From the NCBI RefSeq assembly GCF_002795425.1, contig NZ_PHHA01000010.1, positions 1 to 64,000 of the forward strand: a stretch of DNA of 64,000 nt, written 5' to 3'. This DNA is from Conservatibacter flavescens. Its GTDB lineage: Bacteria > Pseudomonadota > Gammaproteobacteria > Enterobacterales > Pasteurellaceae. The translations under genes were made by a program, and so were the position numbers. Below, piece by piece: positions 1-8,510 of the stretch (the first letter of the stretch is position 1; every line of letters starts with the position of its first letter). The notes below the pieces were generated by a model. The model was not told the DNA's origin, did not search any database, and saw only the letters and a list, made by a program, of their open reading frames with translations.

Positions 1-20
1 TGATAAATTGTTAAAGAACT
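1..20 (-). promoter_or_regulatory. boxA-like antitermination site of an rRNA operon leader
   Basis: Read on the minus strand, this stretch contains the core TTCTTTAACAATTTATCA, very close to the boxA element of bacterial rRNA leaders that loads the Nus antitermination complex. It lies downstream of a strong promoter (117-144) and a boxB-like hairpin (89-108), in the order expected for an rrn leader. The 16S gene itself should start just beyond the left edge. Confidence 0.8.
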
Positions 21-88
21 GTCGCTAAATTCAAATCTATAAAACAAGAATTTAAGCGAAAATAAAACGACGCACCGCTAATCTCATT

Positions 89-108
89 CACAACAGCGCG
101 TCGTTGTG
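89..108 (-). promoter_or_regulatory. boxB-like hairpin in rRNA leader
   Basis: CACAAC and GTTGTG form a perfect 6-bp stem with an 8-base GC-rich loop. It sits immediately after the -10 box at 117-122 and before boxA at 1-20, which is the boxB position in rrn leaders. The assignment rests on position and shape only. Confidence 0.55.
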
Positions 109-116
109 TGGGGCGT

Positions 117-144
117 ATTATAGATAAATACAAAATCAATGCAA
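117..144 (-). promoter_or_regulatory. Strong sigma-70 promoter of an rRNA operon reading out of the window
   Basis: On the minus strand a -35 box TTGCAT (139-144) is followed by a 16-base spacer and a perfect -10 box TATAAT (117-122). The discriminator after it is GC-rich (ACGCCCC), as in stringently controlled rRNA promoters. An A/T-rich stretch upstream (about 145-180 on the plus strand) could act as an UP element. With the boxB/boxA elements downstream, the simplest reading is the promoter of an rrn operon. The neighbourhood gmhB-metNIQ-rrn resembles the E. coli arrangement around rrnH. Confidence 0.78.
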
Positions 145-226
145 CCCCTTTTTTGAAATTTTTTCCGCTTTTTGATTAAATGACTATTTAATCAGCAATA
201 CCCTGCAGAAATCCTCAAAAAAAAAT

Positions 227-235
227 ACCGCACTT
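227..235 (-). repeat. DNA uptake signal sequence (H. influenzae type), first of many
   Basis: ACCGCACTT here is the reverse complement of the 9-base core AAGTGCGGT. The same 9-mer recurs dozens of times across the window in both orientations. It guides DNA uptake in competent Pasteurellaceae of the Haemophilus-Aggregatibacter-Pasteurella group and is the main taxonomic marker here. Paired inverted copies are listed separately where they form hairpins. Confidence 0.9.
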
Positions 236-279
236 TCAATAAAAGCACTTGGATATTCCAAAGGGGTTTATCTATTAAA

Positions 280-1068
280 CTACCAGCCTTTTACAACACC
301 ATCTTTGAAATGTTTCTTAGCCTCAGCTTCAACTTCTTCAGTTTGATAAGCTTTAACAAAATCTTGGATAGCTTTGCTGTCTTTATTATCGTCTCGTGCC
401 ACGATGATATTTACATATGGCGAGTCCTTATCTTCTACGAATACACCATGCTCAGAGGCGTTTAACCCAACTTGACCTGCATAGGTATTATTCACAACGG
501 CAAGCGCAACATCATCTAATGCGCGCGCGGCTACTGAAGTGTCTACCTCTTGGATTTTGAGTTTTTTCGGATTTTCAACGATATCTAATGATGTAGAAAA
601 TAAATTTGTGTTATCTTTTAACTTAATTAAACCTTGTTTTTCCAACAAAATTAATGCACGTGCAAGGTTACTAGGATCGTTTGGCACGGCAACAACATCA
701 CCTTCTTTTAACTCGCTAACATTTTTAATTTTTTTCGAATAGCCGGCTAACGGATAGACAAATGTGTTACCGACGATAACGAGATTATTCAAGCCTTTCT
801 CTTGAGAATCTTTATCTAAATATGGCTTATGTTGCATTGCATTGGCATCTAAATCTTTACTTGATACTGCTGAATTTGGCAATGCATAATCATTGAATAA
901 TACATATTCTACATCTAAGCCATATTTTTCTTTTGCAACTTTAGCTGCAACTTCTGCCACTTCATGTTCTGGCCCTGCCATTACACCCACTTTAATTTTT
1001 TCCGCTAATGCATTGGTTGAAACGAGTGCGGCTAGCGCGGTTAAAGCAAATACTTTAGTTAATTTCAT
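280..1068 (-). CDS. metQ: Methionine ABC transporter substrate-binding protein MetQ (non-lipidated form)
   Basis: Periplasmic binding protein of the NlpA/MetQ family. It binds L- or D-methionine and delivers it to MetNI in the inner membrane. After a 23-residue signal peptide ending NALA, the mature protein starts at EKIKVGVMAGPEH, followed by the family blocks NDYALPN, DANAMQHKPYLD and GNTFVYPLAGYSKK, and the ending HFKDGVVKGW. The start is set at the ATG at 1068: a TGAGGA Shine-Dalgarno overlaps the longer GTG reading (1080), which is therefore unlikely. Length is about 262 residues, normal for the family. Oddity: family members usually have a lipobox cysteine, but no cysteine is present near the N terminus, so this protein should be soluble rather than a lipoprotein. 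It is the last gene of metN-metI-metQ. Confidence 0.93.
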   Translation of the reverse strand: MKLTKVFALTALAALVSTNALAEKIKVGVMAGPEHEVAEVAAKVAKEKYGLDVEYVLFNDYALPNSAVSSKDLDANAMQHKPYLDKDSQEKGLNNLVIVGNTFVYPLAGYSKKIKNVSELKEGDVVAVPNDPSNLARALILLEKQGLIKLKDNTNLFSTSLDIVENPKKLKIQEVDTSVAARALDDVALAVVNNTYAGQVGLNASEHGVFVEDKDSPYVNIIVARDDNKDSKAIQDFVKAYQTEEVEAEAKKHFKDGVVKGW

Positions 1069-1091
1069 AATAATCCTCACTTAATCAATAT

Positions 1092-1769
1092 TTAACGATG
1101 ATCGACTTTTTTAGCAAGATCATCACCTACTTTCTGACTAATCATGACAATTAGCACAATAATAATGGTAGACAGCCATTTCACATAGCCCATGTTACGG
1201 TATTCACCATAATTGATCGCCAAGCTACCTAAGCCACCGCCACCTACAATCCCCGCCATCGCGGAATAACCAATTAAGGTCACGAGAGTTAAGGTAATAC
1301 CGTTAACTAACATTGGCAAGGCTTCCGGTAAATAAAAGCGGCGGATAATCTGCCAATTTGTCGCCCCCATCGCCTTTCCTGTTTCCGTTAATCCCACCGG
1401 AATTTCCATAAAGGCATTGGCGGTTAAACGAGCAACAAATGGCATTGCCGCGACACTTAACGGAACAATTGCAGCCGTCGTCCCCAATTTTGTTCCAACA
1501 ATAAATTTCGTAACAGGTAACAAAATAATGAGCAAGATAATAAAAGGTACAGAACGTCCAATATTAATAATAACATTGAGTATTCTATGTAATGATGGCT
1601 TTGATAGAATCTGTCCTTTGCCTGAAGTAAACGTTAAAATACCTAAAGGCACCCCGACAACCACTGCGAATAGGGTTGCAACAAAGCTCATATAGACCGT
1701 TTCCCATGTCGAAGTAGCAACTAACTCCCACATTTTTGGCGTTAACTGCGCCATGAAATCATTCCACAT
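1092..1769 (-). CDS. metI: Methionine ABC transporter permease MetI
   Basis: Inner-membrane permease (225 residues) of the MetNIQ importer, with about five hydrophobic helices and a binding-protein-dependent transport domain. The EAA-like loop reads [19 protein letters not shown], which contacts the ATPase MetN. Other family blocks are [26 protein letters not shown] and [15 protein letters not shown]. Its start overlaps the end of metN by 11 bases, which implies translational coupling, and metQ follows after 23 bases. Length and sequence match the E. coli protein closely. Confidence 0.95.
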   Translation of the reverse strand: MWNDFMAQLTPKMWELVATSTWETVYMSFVATLFAVVVGVPLGILTFTSGKGQILSKPSLHRILNVIINIGRSVPFIILLIILLPVTKFIVGTKLGTTAAIVPLSVAAMPFVARLTANAFMEIPVGLTETGKAMGATNWQIIRRFYLPEALPMLVNGITLTLVTLIGYSAMAGIVGGGGLGSLAINYGEYRNMGYVKWLSTIIIVLIVMISQKVGDDLAKKVDHR

Positions 1770-2796
1770 ACCCTAGCACCTCAACTCTCACATTGTTTTC
1801 CATTAAGTAAATTTTAGTTTGCGTAATAGCATCTTCATCGCCTTCTACTTCAGCAATCACAAAACCAAATTTTACCCCACCGGCATAGTCGATTTGTGAA
1901 CTTAAAATGCTCAACTCTACCCCAAATTTTTTTGAGGCTTGCGAAAGCAATGGTGCATCAACAGATCGCCCAGTAAATTCAAATTTAATAATTGGCCATG
2001 CTTGGTTGTGTTTTGGACTATCACTCAATTTTTCCAAATATTCTTCTGGCAAGTTAATATGAAAGGTCGAACTAATAAATTCTTGCGCCAGTTCACTTTT
2101 TGGATTTGAGAAAATTTCACTCACCGTGCCTTGTTCAACTAATTGTCCCTTATCAATCACAGCCACTTGATCACAAATACGCTTTACTACATCCATTTCA
2201 TGCGTAATTAATAGAATCGTAATGCCCAAAGTGCGGTTAATTTCTTTTAATAATTTTAGTATAGATTGCGTGGTTGCAGGATCTAATGCACTGGTCGCCT
2301 CATCACATAGCAACACTTTGGGATCGCTTGCTAACGCACGTGCAATCGCAACTCGCTGTTTTTGGCCGCCCGATAAATTAGCTGGATACGCGTCTTTTTT
2401 ATCACTTAAACCAACCAACTCTAATAATTCATTCACTTTTTGCTGAATAATATTTTGAGGCTTATTTTCTAACTCTAGTGGTAATGCTATATTGTCAAAA
2501 ACAGTACGAGAACTCAGCAAGTTAAAATGTTGAAAAATCATGCCAATATGGCGACGAGCATGCACAAGCTCTTGTTCACTCAGTTGAGTGAGCTCTTGAC
2601 CACCAACGACAACCTCTCCGAAAGTCGGACGCTCTAATAAATTCACACAACGAATCAGGGTACTCTTACCCGCACCTGACGCACCAATAACACCAAAAAT
2701 CTGTCCTTTAGGAACATGCAAATTAATATTATCCAATGCCGTTAATCTTTTGCCTGAAACGTCAAAAATTTTACTGACATTTTTTAGCTGAATCAT
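1759..2796 (-). CDS. metN: Methionine ABC transporter ATP-binding protein MetN
   Basis: Cytoplasmic ATPase (345 residues) that powers methionine import. Walker [10 protein letters not shown] is near residue 40, the signature LSGGQKQR near 142, Walker [14 protein letters not shown] near 162, and the switch histidine in LLITHEMD. The C-terminal about 100 residues form the regulatory NIL/ACT-like domain that binds methionine and shuts the transporter down (trans-inhibition) in characterised MetN. It is the first gene of metNIQ. The promoter upstream carries a MetJ-type operator at 2851-2866, so methionine repression is expected. Confidence 0.96.
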   Translation of the reverse strand: MIQLKNVSKIFDVSGKRLTALDNINLHVPKGQIFGVIGASGAGKSTLIRCVNLLERPTFGEVVVGGQELTQLSEQELVHARRHIGMIFQHFNLLSSRTVFDNIALPLELENKPQNIIQQKVNELLELVGLSDKKDAYPANLSGGQKQRVAIARALASDPKVLLCDEATSALDPATTQSILKLLKEINRTLGITILLITHEMDVVKRICDQVAVIDKGQLVEQGTVSEIFSNPKSELAQEFISSTFHINLPEEYLEKLSDSPKHNQAWPIIKFEFTGRSVDAPLLSQASKKFGVELSILSSQIDYAGGVKFGFVIAEVEGDEDAITQTKIYLMENNVRVEVLGYVE

Positions 2797-2845
2797 ATAA
2801 AAGACCTTTTATTATTGTTTTAGTAAAATGCGCATTATGCAACTT

Positions 2846-2873
2846 ATTTTAGACGTCTAGATTGCCATGTCAA
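2846..2873 (-). promoter_or_regulatory. metNIQ promoter with embedded MetJ operator (met box)
   Basis: Minus-strand -35 TTGACA (2868-2873), a 16-base spacer and -10 TAAAAT (2846-2851). Inside the spacer is AGACGTCT (2851-2858), a perfect match to the 8-base met box bound by MetJ. An adjacent 8-mer AGATTGCC (2859-2866) matches 4 of 8 and could be the second box that MetJ dimers need. The operator overlaps the promoter, so MetJ with S-adenosylmethionine should block transcription. Promoter and box are seen directly; regulation is inferred. Confidence 0.85.
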
Positions 2874-2920
2874 TAAGTATTCACCATATTTTTATAATGT
2901 TCGGTTATTAATTAGAATAT

Positions 2921-2949
2921 TTGCCAAAAAAAAGCAGAAATAGCATAAT
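2921..2949 (+). promoter_or_regulatory. Probable gmhB promoter
   Basis: TTGCCA (2921-2926) and CATAAT (2944-2949) are spaced by 17 bases, 33 bases upstream of the gmhB ATG. Both hexamers differ from consensus at one or two positions. No operator is apparent on this side. Confidence 0.5.
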
Positions 2950-2981
2950 GCAATAAAAATAGAACAAAGTAGGTATAACAA

Positions 2982-3530
2982 ATGAATAAAGCGATTTTTT
3001 TAGATCGTGACGGCACTTTAAACATCGATCATGGCTATGTCCATGACATTGATCAATTTGAATTTATCGAAGGCAGCATTGAGGCATTACAACAATTAAA
3101 AGCGATGGGATATTTATTAGTGCTTGTCACAAATCAATCCGGTATTGCACGTGGTTATTTCAGCGAAGACCAATTTTTACAACTCACTGAATGGATGGAT
3201 TGGTCCTTAGCTGATCGTGGTGTTGATTTGGACGGAATTTATTATTGCCCACATCATCCGGAAGGAATCGGCGAATTCCGTCAAAACTGCAATTGTCGTA
3301 AACCTAAAGCAGGCATGTTGTTACAAGGCATAAAAGAACTCAATATTGATCCCAAACAATCTGTCATGGTAGGTGATAAAATTGACGATATTATCGCCGG
3401 TAAAACTGCAGGAATTGCGACCAATATTTTAGTTCGCACGGGTAAACCGATTACCTCTGAAGGCGAGAATTTAGCAGATCATATATTAGATTCAATAGCC
3501 GCATTACCTACGATATTAAAAATCAAATAA
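2982..3530 (+). CDS. gmhB: D-glycero-beta-D-manno-heptose-1,7-bisphosphate 7-phosphatase GmhB
   Basis: HAD-superfamily phosphatase (182 residues) that removes the C7 phosphate from heptose-1,7-bisphosphate during synthesis of ADP-heptose for the LPS inner core. The nucleophile motif FLDRDGTLN is at residues 6-14, motif II is VTNQSG, the zinc-site segment has CPHHPEG and CNCRKP, and motif IV is MVGDKIDD. It works with the heptose genes seen later in the window (hldD, waaF, waaC). It is divergent from metNIQ and ends in a hairpin made from inverted uptake sequences. AGGT in front of the ATG serves as ribosome-binding site. Confidence 0.95.
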   Translation: MNKAIFLDRDGTLNIDHGYVHDIDQFEFIEGSIEALQQLKAMGYLLVLVTNQSGIARGYFSEDQFLQLTEWMDWSLADRGVDLDGIYYCPHHPEGIGEFRQNCNCRKPKAGMLLQGIKELNIDPKQSVMVGDKIDDIIAGKTAGIATNILVRTGKPITSEGENLADHILDSIAALPTILKIK

Positions 3531-3534
3531 ACTA

Positions 3535-3566
3535 AACCGCACTTTGGAAAGGTCAAAAGTGCGGTT
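3535..3566. terminator. Bidirectional terminator built from inverted uptake sequences
   Basis: AACCGCACTTT (3535-3545) and AAAGTGCGGTT (3556-3566) form an 11-bp stem with a 10-base loop, followed by AATTTTAT. It lies between the convergent ends of gmhB and the ROK regulator, so it can stop transcription from both sides. Confidence 0.8.
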
Positions 3567-3615
3567 AATTTTATGATATTTATTTTTATCTTCGACGTTT
3601 AGGCGATTTTATTCA

Positions 3616-4743
3616 TTACTGGAGCTGAGCTAAATAATTTGCAATAAATGGCAATGCCGCTCCTTGCACCGTGACATTATCGCGTAAATTCGCAATTTTG
3701 ATAAAATTGTCTTGTAATGGGAAGGGATAAAGTTTTCTTACTTCTTGCTCAAGATAAACAATATCCTCGCGGCACAAATAGCGCGCAATGTCTCCTCCTA
3801 ATACAATATCTCTTTCAATAATGAGATAAACTGCATTTAACCCTTTTGCTAAATAACGTAGAAATTGTTGCCAACGCTCAGTAGTTTGAGGATCAGATTG
3901 ACGAAGTTTCGAGAAAAAATCACTTAATTTCTCATTATCATGTAATAATGCGGATAATGAACAATACGCCTCTAAACAACCACGCTGCCCGCAATAACAA
4001 GATTTGCCATCATGATGAATTTGTAGATGCTCCAATGCGCCTGAAAAGCTATTTTTCCCCTTTTCAATTTGGTTATTAAGAATAAATGCGCCACCTAAAT
4101 GTTCACTAATAGACAAATAAAACGCATTATCTAAATCCTGATTTTTCCACAGTTCCATTCTCGCTGCGCATTTTACATCATGGAACAGATGTATAGGATA
4201 ATCGAGCATACATTGCAAAGTCTCAATATTAAAGTGTTCAAAATTTAAGATTTTGCTATATAACAACGATTTGCTGTCTCGCCCCACAATCCCCTGAACA
4301 GAAATACCAATACCCAAAATTTGCATTTTTTCATATCCTAATGCCTCAATAAATGTATTAATCATCTGAGACAATTCTTCAAGATACGTTTGCGTATGCT
4401 GATATTGTAATGTTTTTTTTTCCAGCTTGATTGGATTTGCATTAAGATCTAAAGCGACAAGTTTAATTCTTTTTTGTTGAATTTCGACACCTATCGCAAT
4501 AAAGGCATCATTGACTAACTGATAGGCTGTGGCTGGACGCCCTCCTTGTGATACCAGTACACCATTTTCCTTAATTTTATTTTCACGTTCCAATTCAGCC
4601 ATATTATTTAATACGGTAGGAAGGCTTAAACCAAGCAAATTGGCAATCTGCGGTTTCGAGAGCTGCGAGTAAGAAAAAAATAACTGATAAATACTATTGT
4701 AGTTATTTTGTTTGATGTGTTGTGCTTTGACCGTATTAACCAT
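3616..4743 (-). CDS. ROK-family transcriptional regulator, likely repressor of the divergent polyol operon
   Basis: Protein of 375 residues with an N-terminal winged helix-turn-helix (about residues 10-65, with LSKPQIANLLGLSLPTVLNN) and a C-terminal ROK sugar-kinase-like domain. The ROK zinc signature CYCGQRGCLEAY is at about residues 248-259. The layout is that of NagC/Mlc/XylR repressors. The kinase-type motif is degenerate (GIGISVQGIVG, EHLGGAFIL), as in regulators of this family. It is transcribed away from the polyol operon starting at 4944, and the shared intergenic region has a CRP site and an inverted repeat. Control of that operon by a sugar, polyol or phosphorylated ligand is inferred from this arrangement; the exact effector is unknown. 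Confidence 0.85.
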   Translation of the reverse strand: MVNTVKAQHIKQNNYNSIYQLFFSYSQLSKPQIANLLGLSLPTVLNNMAELERENKIKENGVLVSQGGRPATAYQLVNDAFIAIGVEIQQKRIKLVALDLNANPIKLEKKTLQYQHTQTYLEELSQMINTFIEALGYEKMQILGIGISVQGIVGRDSKSLLYSKILNFEHFNIETLQCMLDYPIHLFHDVKCAARMELWKNQDLDNAFYLSISEHLGGAFILNNQIEKGKNSFSGALEHLQIHHDGKSCYCGQRGCLEAYCSLSALLHDNEKLSDFFSKLRQSDPQTTERWQQFLRYLAKGLNAVYLIIERDIVLGGDIARYLCREDIVYLEQEVRKLYPFPLQDNFIKIANLRDNVTVQGAALPFIANYLAQLQ

Positions 4744-4791
4744 TTTTCTCTTTAAAGTGTTATTTAGCTGCGCAACATCTTGTTACTAAAT

Positions 4792-4807
4792 CGTGATCTT
4801 TGTCACA
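4792..4807 (+). promoter_or_regulatory. CRP-cAMP site upstream of the polyol operon
   Basis: CGTGA-TCTTTG-TCACA matches the CRP core TGTGA-N6-TCACA at nine of ten positions, with A/T-rich flanks on both sides. It is about 137-152 bases upstream of the first gene of the polyol operon and 49 bases upstream of the divergent regulator, so it could serve either promoter. Catabolite control of a sugar-alcohol operon is expected. Confidence 0.75.
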
Positions 4808-4889
4808 AATTTGTAACAAAATGCTAGTTTATTCAATTTATTTTAATGATGTGGCTTGCTAAATGCAAATAAACCCAGTAACCTAAAAT

Positions 4890-4918
4890 TACTTTAATAA
4901 AATAACTTAATTAAAGTT
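4890..4918. promoter_or_regulatory. Inverted repeat, candidate operator of the ROK regulator
   Basis: TACTTTAAT and ATTAAAGTTA face each other across 11 bases, ending 26 bases before the start of the first polyol gene. Such A/T-rich dyads are typical of NagC/Mlc-type sites. A second, wider dyad GTTTATT (4827-4833) / AATAAAC (4868-4874) is also present. Function is inferred from position. Confidence 0.45.
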
Positions 4919-4943
4919 AATTTATATATTATTGGAGGACACG

Positions 4944-5723
4944 ATGGGTATCTTAGAAAAAATGCGCTTAAGTGGTAAAACCGCTTTTGTCACAGGCGGG
5001 GCGCGAGGCATTGGTAAAAGTGTAGCAATTGCCTTTGCTGAGGCTGGCGCGAATGTTGTTATTGCTGATTTAGATTTACTTGAAGCAGAAAAAACGGCAC
5101 AAGCACTTGCCACAACAAATGGGGTGAAAAGTATTGCGGTCAAAACCGACGTGACTGACCCTGAAAGTGTGAATCTTTTAATTGAAACAGTAAAAAAAGA
5201 ATTTGGGCAGTTAGACATTGCTTTTTGTAATGCGGGGATTTGTATCAACGTGCCGGCAGAAGAAATGAGTTATGCGCAATGGGCGAAAGTGATCAACATT
5301 AATCTAACAGGCGTGTTTTTAACGGCGCAAGCGGCCGGCAAGCTTATGATTGAGCAAGGAACAGGCGGATCGATTATTAATACCGCCTCCATGTCTGCCC
5401 ATATTGTTAATGTTCCTCAGCCACAATGTGCTTATAACGCGTCAAAAGCAGGTGTCATTCAATTAACGAAATCTTTAGCAATCGAATGGGCGAAACATAA
5501 TGTGCGAGTAAATAGCCTAAGTCCAGGTTATATCGGGACAGAACTCACTTTAAATTCTCCGGATTTACAACCCTTAATTAAAGAATGGAATGCCATGGCG
5601 CCTATGGGACGTATGGGAAAACCGGAAGAATTGCAATCTATCTGTGTTTATCTTGCGGGTGACACCAGTAGCTTTACTACCGGTTCGGATTTTATTGTAG
5701 ACGGTGCATTTACCTGTTTTTAA
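4944..5723 (+). CDS. Short-chain dehydrogenase, probable polyol/ketose oxidoreductase
   Basis: Classical SDR of 259 residues. The NAD(P)-binding motif TGGARGIG is at about residues 16-23, the structural CNAG near 92, the catalytic serine in NTASMS and the catalytic YNASK near 165. The ending SDFIVDGAF is typical of the family. Sequence flavour is closest to D-arabinitol / sorbose / L-xylulose-type dehydrogenases, so it probably interconverts a pentitol or hexitol and its ketose. The start is the ATG at 4944, preceded by GGAGG; an upstream TTG reading (4932) lies within the ribosome-binding site and is rejected. It is the first gene of the operon, and the same operon ends with a second polyol dehydrogenase (11342-12070). 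Confidence 0.82.
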   Translation: MGILEKMRLSGKTAFVTGGARGIGKSVAIAFAEAGANVVIADLDLLEAEKTAQALATTNGVKSIAVKTDVTDPESVNLLIETVKKEFGQLDIAFCNAGICINVPAEEMSYAQWAKVININLTGVFLTAQAAGKLMIEQGTGGSIINTASMSAHIVNVPQPQCAYNASKAGVIQLTKSLAIEWAKHNVRVNSLSPGYIGTELTLNSPDLQPLIKEWNAMAPMGRMGKPEELQSICVYLAGDTSSFTTGSDFIVDGAFTCF

Positions 5724-5785
5724 ATTTTTATTCGTCTCTTTAAAAAGAGCGGTCAAAATCACCGCACTTTTACAACGGAGGAACT

Positions 5786-7387
5786 ATGACACAAACGATC
5801 TCTGCATTGATTGAAAATGGTGAAGCATATTTGGGAATAGAACTTGGTTCAACCCGAATTAAATCCGTACTGATTGATAAAAAAGGCACGATTCTCGCAA
5901 CAGGTGGATTTAACTGGGAAAACCATTTTATCGACGGTATCTGGACTTACTCTTTAGATGAAGTTTGGACGGGTGTGGCGCAAAGTTATCAAGCGTTGGC
6001 GAATAATATTAAAAAACAATACGGCATTACATTAACCCGACTAAAAGCGATGGGTGTCAGTGCCATGATGCACGGTTATATCCCATTTGATCAGCATAGT
6101 AACCAGCTGGCAGAGTTTCGCACTTGGCGAAATAACAATGCCGCAGAGGCCGCAGATCAGTTAACCGATATATTAAATTTTAATATCCCCCATCGCTGGA
6201 GTATCGCGCATCTTTACCAAGCTATGCTTAATAAAGAAGAGCATGTAGGTAAGATTGACTTTATGACAACACTGGCAGGATATGTGCATTGGCAATTGAC
6301 GGGAGAAAAAGTACTAGGCATTGGCGATGTCTCCGGCATGTTCCCAATCGACAATCATACCCGCAATTATGATGCAAAAATGGTGCAAATATTTAATAAC
6401 TTGGTAGCAGAAAGGCAATATAGCTGGAAATTGGAACAAATATTGCCGACAGTTCTAGTGGCGGGACAACCAGCCGGCATGCTCACGGAAAAAGGGGCAA
6501 AATTGCTTGATCCTAGCGGCAATTTACAAGCAGGCTGTCCACTTTGCCCGCCTGAGGGAGATGCGGGGACAGGTATGATGGCCACCAACAGCATTCAAGT
6601 GAAAACAGGGAATGTCTCTGCCGGCACCTCTGCTTTCGCAATGGTGGTCTTAGAGAAGCCATTATCCAAAGTTTATCGTGATCTAGACATGGTTACGACA
6701 CCAGCAGGGGATCCTGTCGCCATGGCACATTCGCAAAATTGCAGTTCAGATTTAAATGCATGGCTTCAACTTTTCAAACAAGTATTAAATACATTTAATA
6801 CGGAAGTCAGTACGGATATGCTTTATGAAAAATTATTTGAACAGGCACTATCCGCTGAACCGAGTGGCGGTGGCTTACTTTCTTACTGCTTCTATTCCGG
6901 TGAGCACGGTGTAGATTTAACCACGGGTTGTCCGTTATTTCTCCACCCTGCTCAAGCGGAATTTAATCTTGCTAATTTTATCTTAGTTCAACTCTATACC
7001 GCATTTGGTGCAATGAAGTTAGGTATGGATACATTGACAAAAACCGAACAAGTCAATATTGACAAAATTTATGCTCACGGGGGCTTATTCAAAAGTAAAG
7101 GTGTGGCGCAAAAAGTCTTAAGTGCAGCACTTAACGTACCGGTTGCCGTATTAGAAACAGCGGGTGAAGGTGGTGCTTGGGGGATTGCATTATTAGCCGC
7201 CTATATGGATCAAACCGAAAATACGCTTGCGGAGTATCTTGATAATCTCATCTTTGCAAACAGTGTAGATAACATCGTTCAGGCAGAACCTCATTGGGTA
7301 GCGGGTTATGAAACCTTTATCCAACGTTACCAAGCAGGATTAGCCGTCGAACGTGCAGCTGCAATATTTGCAGAGAGCTTTCACTAA
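5786..7387 (+). CDS. FGGY-family carbohydrate (probably pentulose) kinase
   Basis: ATP-dependent sugar kinase of 533 residues. The N-terminal phosphate-binding motif GIELGSTRIKSVLID is at about residues 17-31, the GDAGTGMMATNS and TGNVSAGTSAF blocks are mid-protein, and the C-terminal ATP-binding segment includes AHGGLFKSKG and GEGGAWGIALLAAY. It should phosphorylate the ketose made by the two dehydrogenases of the operon, most likely D-ribulose or D-xylulose, feeding the pentose phosphate pathway. It is longer than typical xylulokinases and closer to ribulokinase size. The exact substrate cannot be read from sequence. AACGGAGGAAC gives an excellent ribosome-binding site. Confidence 0.85.
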   Translation: MTQTISALIENGEAYLGIELGSTRIKSVLIDKKGTILATGGFNWENHFIDGIWTYSLDEVWTGVAQSYQALANNIKKQYGITLTRLKAMGVSAMMHGYIPFDQHSNQLAEFRTWRNNNAAEAADQLTDILNFNIPHRWSIAHLYQAMLNKEEHVGKIDFMTTLAGYVHWQLTGEKVLGIGDVSGMFPIDNHTRNYDAKMVQIFNNLVAERQYSWKLEQILPTVLVAGQPAGMLTEKGAKLLDPSGNLQAGCPLCPPEGDAGTGMMATNSIQVKTGNVSAGTSAFAMVVLEKPLSKVYRDLDMVTTPAGDPVAMAHSQNCSSDLNAWLQLFKQVLNTFNTEVSTDMLYEKLFEQALSAEPSGGGLLSYCFYSGEHGVDLTTGCPLFLHPAQAEFNLANFILVQLYTAFGAMKLGMDTLTKTEQVNIDKIYAHGGLFKSKGVAQKVLSAALNVPVAVLETAGEGGAWGIALLAAYMDQTENTLAEYLDNLIFANSVDNIVQAEPHWVAGYETFIQRYQAGLAVERAAAIFAESFH

Positions 7388-7404
7388 TTCACATTCATGG
7401 GGTA

Positions 7405-7420
7405 TCCCATTTTATGGGGG
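7405..7420 (+). other. Short hairpin between kinase and binding-protein genes
   Basis: TCCCAT and ATGGGG/GA can pair across a TTT loop in the 103-base gap between the kinase and the binding-protein gene. There is no clear U-tract. It may protect the downstream, highly expressed binding-protein message or slow transcription. Weak evidence. Confidence 0.3.
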
Positions 7421-7490
7421 ATTCTGACCGCACTTTCTGGTTCAGTCAGTATCTCATAATATTTTATTTACATTAACCAAGGTGGTTTAT

Positions 7491-8447
7491 ATGAAAAAAT
7501 TACTCACAGCACTTGCGCTTTCTTTATCCCTTGTTGGTACAGCGGTTGCAGATGAAAAAGTGAAAATCGGTTTTGCAAATAGAACCTTAAATGGTGCATT
7601 TTTTAACGGTTTAACTGAATATATGAAGATCCATGCAAAAGAAGCCGGTTATGATTTGATCACAACAGATGCGCGTGGTGACATGACTAAGCAAATTGCA
7701 GATGTCGAAGATATGATTTCTCAAGGAATTGATTTTCTTGTTCTCAATCCGCAAGACCCTGTTGCAGGCATTAAAATTGCACAATCTGCAGCAAAAGCGA
7801 ATATTCCTGTTATTGCCTTAGACAGCGATATTGCTCTCGATGCACCAGTTATCACGCGAGTCATGGCAAATAACGCTGCAAATAACCGTATGATCGGTGA
7901 ATTAGCGGTTAAACAGTTTGGAGATAAGCCAATTAATTTGGTGATTATCAGTGGCAGCCAAGGTAATTTGGTTGGTGAAGATCGTCGAATGAATTTCTTA
8001 CGTGGCGTACTTGATTCTCAAATCCGTCAATATAATCACAGTAATATCAACGTGTTAACACAAGTATGGGGAAATTGGGATCAACAAGGTGGATTAAAAG
8101 CGATGGAAGACGCATTAGTCGCCAACGGTGACAAAATTAATGCGGTTTATTCTGAAATGGATGATATGGCATTAGGTGCAATTCATGCATTAAAAGCCGC
8201 CGGTCAATTAGACAAGGTAAAAGTCTATGCTCATGACGGTTATAAATTTGGTTTAAATGCGGTTAAACGAGGTGAGTTACAAGCGACAGCTTCGAATAAC
8301 CCTAACCAACTCACTAAATTAACCGTTGATATCATCACCCAATATAAAGACGGAAAACGTGATTTCCCTGATTATTCCTACATTAAACCACTTCTCATCG
8401 ACAAATCAAATGTTGATGAAGTCTATGATGAAAACTCTTTATATTAA
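7491..8447 (+). CDS. Sugar/polyol ABC transporter periplasmic binding protein (RbsB type)
   Basis: Binding protein of 318 residues in the ribose/galactose-binding family (Peripla_BP_4-type fold). A clear signal peptide (MKKLLTALALSLSL... ending TAVA) is followed by DEKVKIGFANRTLNGAFFNG. Typical blocks are ITTDARGDMTKQIADVEDMI, FLVLNPQDP, VIALDSDI, GSQGNLVGEDR and AVYSEMDDMALGA. It should capture the polyol or sugar for the ATPase (8511-10007) and permease (10017-10982). The start is the ATG at 7491, preceded by AAGGTGG; an in-frame GTG at 7482 is inside that site. Confidence 0.88.
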   Translation: MKKLLTALALSLSLVGTAVADEKVKIGFANRTLNGAFFNGLTEYMKIHAKEAGYDLITTDARGDMTKQIADVEDMISQGIDFLVLNPQDPVAGIKIAQSAAKANIPVIALDSDIALDAPVITRVMANNAANNRMIGELAVKQFGDKPINLVIISGSQGNLVGEDRRMNFLRGVLDSQIRQYNHSNINVLTQVWGNWDQQGGLKAMEDALVANGDKINAVYSEMDDMALGAIHALKAAGQLDKVKVYAHDGYKFGLNAVKRGELQATASNNPNQLTKLTVDIITQYKDGKRDFPDYSYIKPLLIDKSNVDEVYDENSLY

Positions 8448-8510
8448 TTTTACGTAACACCCATGCCACATTTCAGTGTGGCATTTTCAAAATATAAGGA
8501 GACTTGAGTT

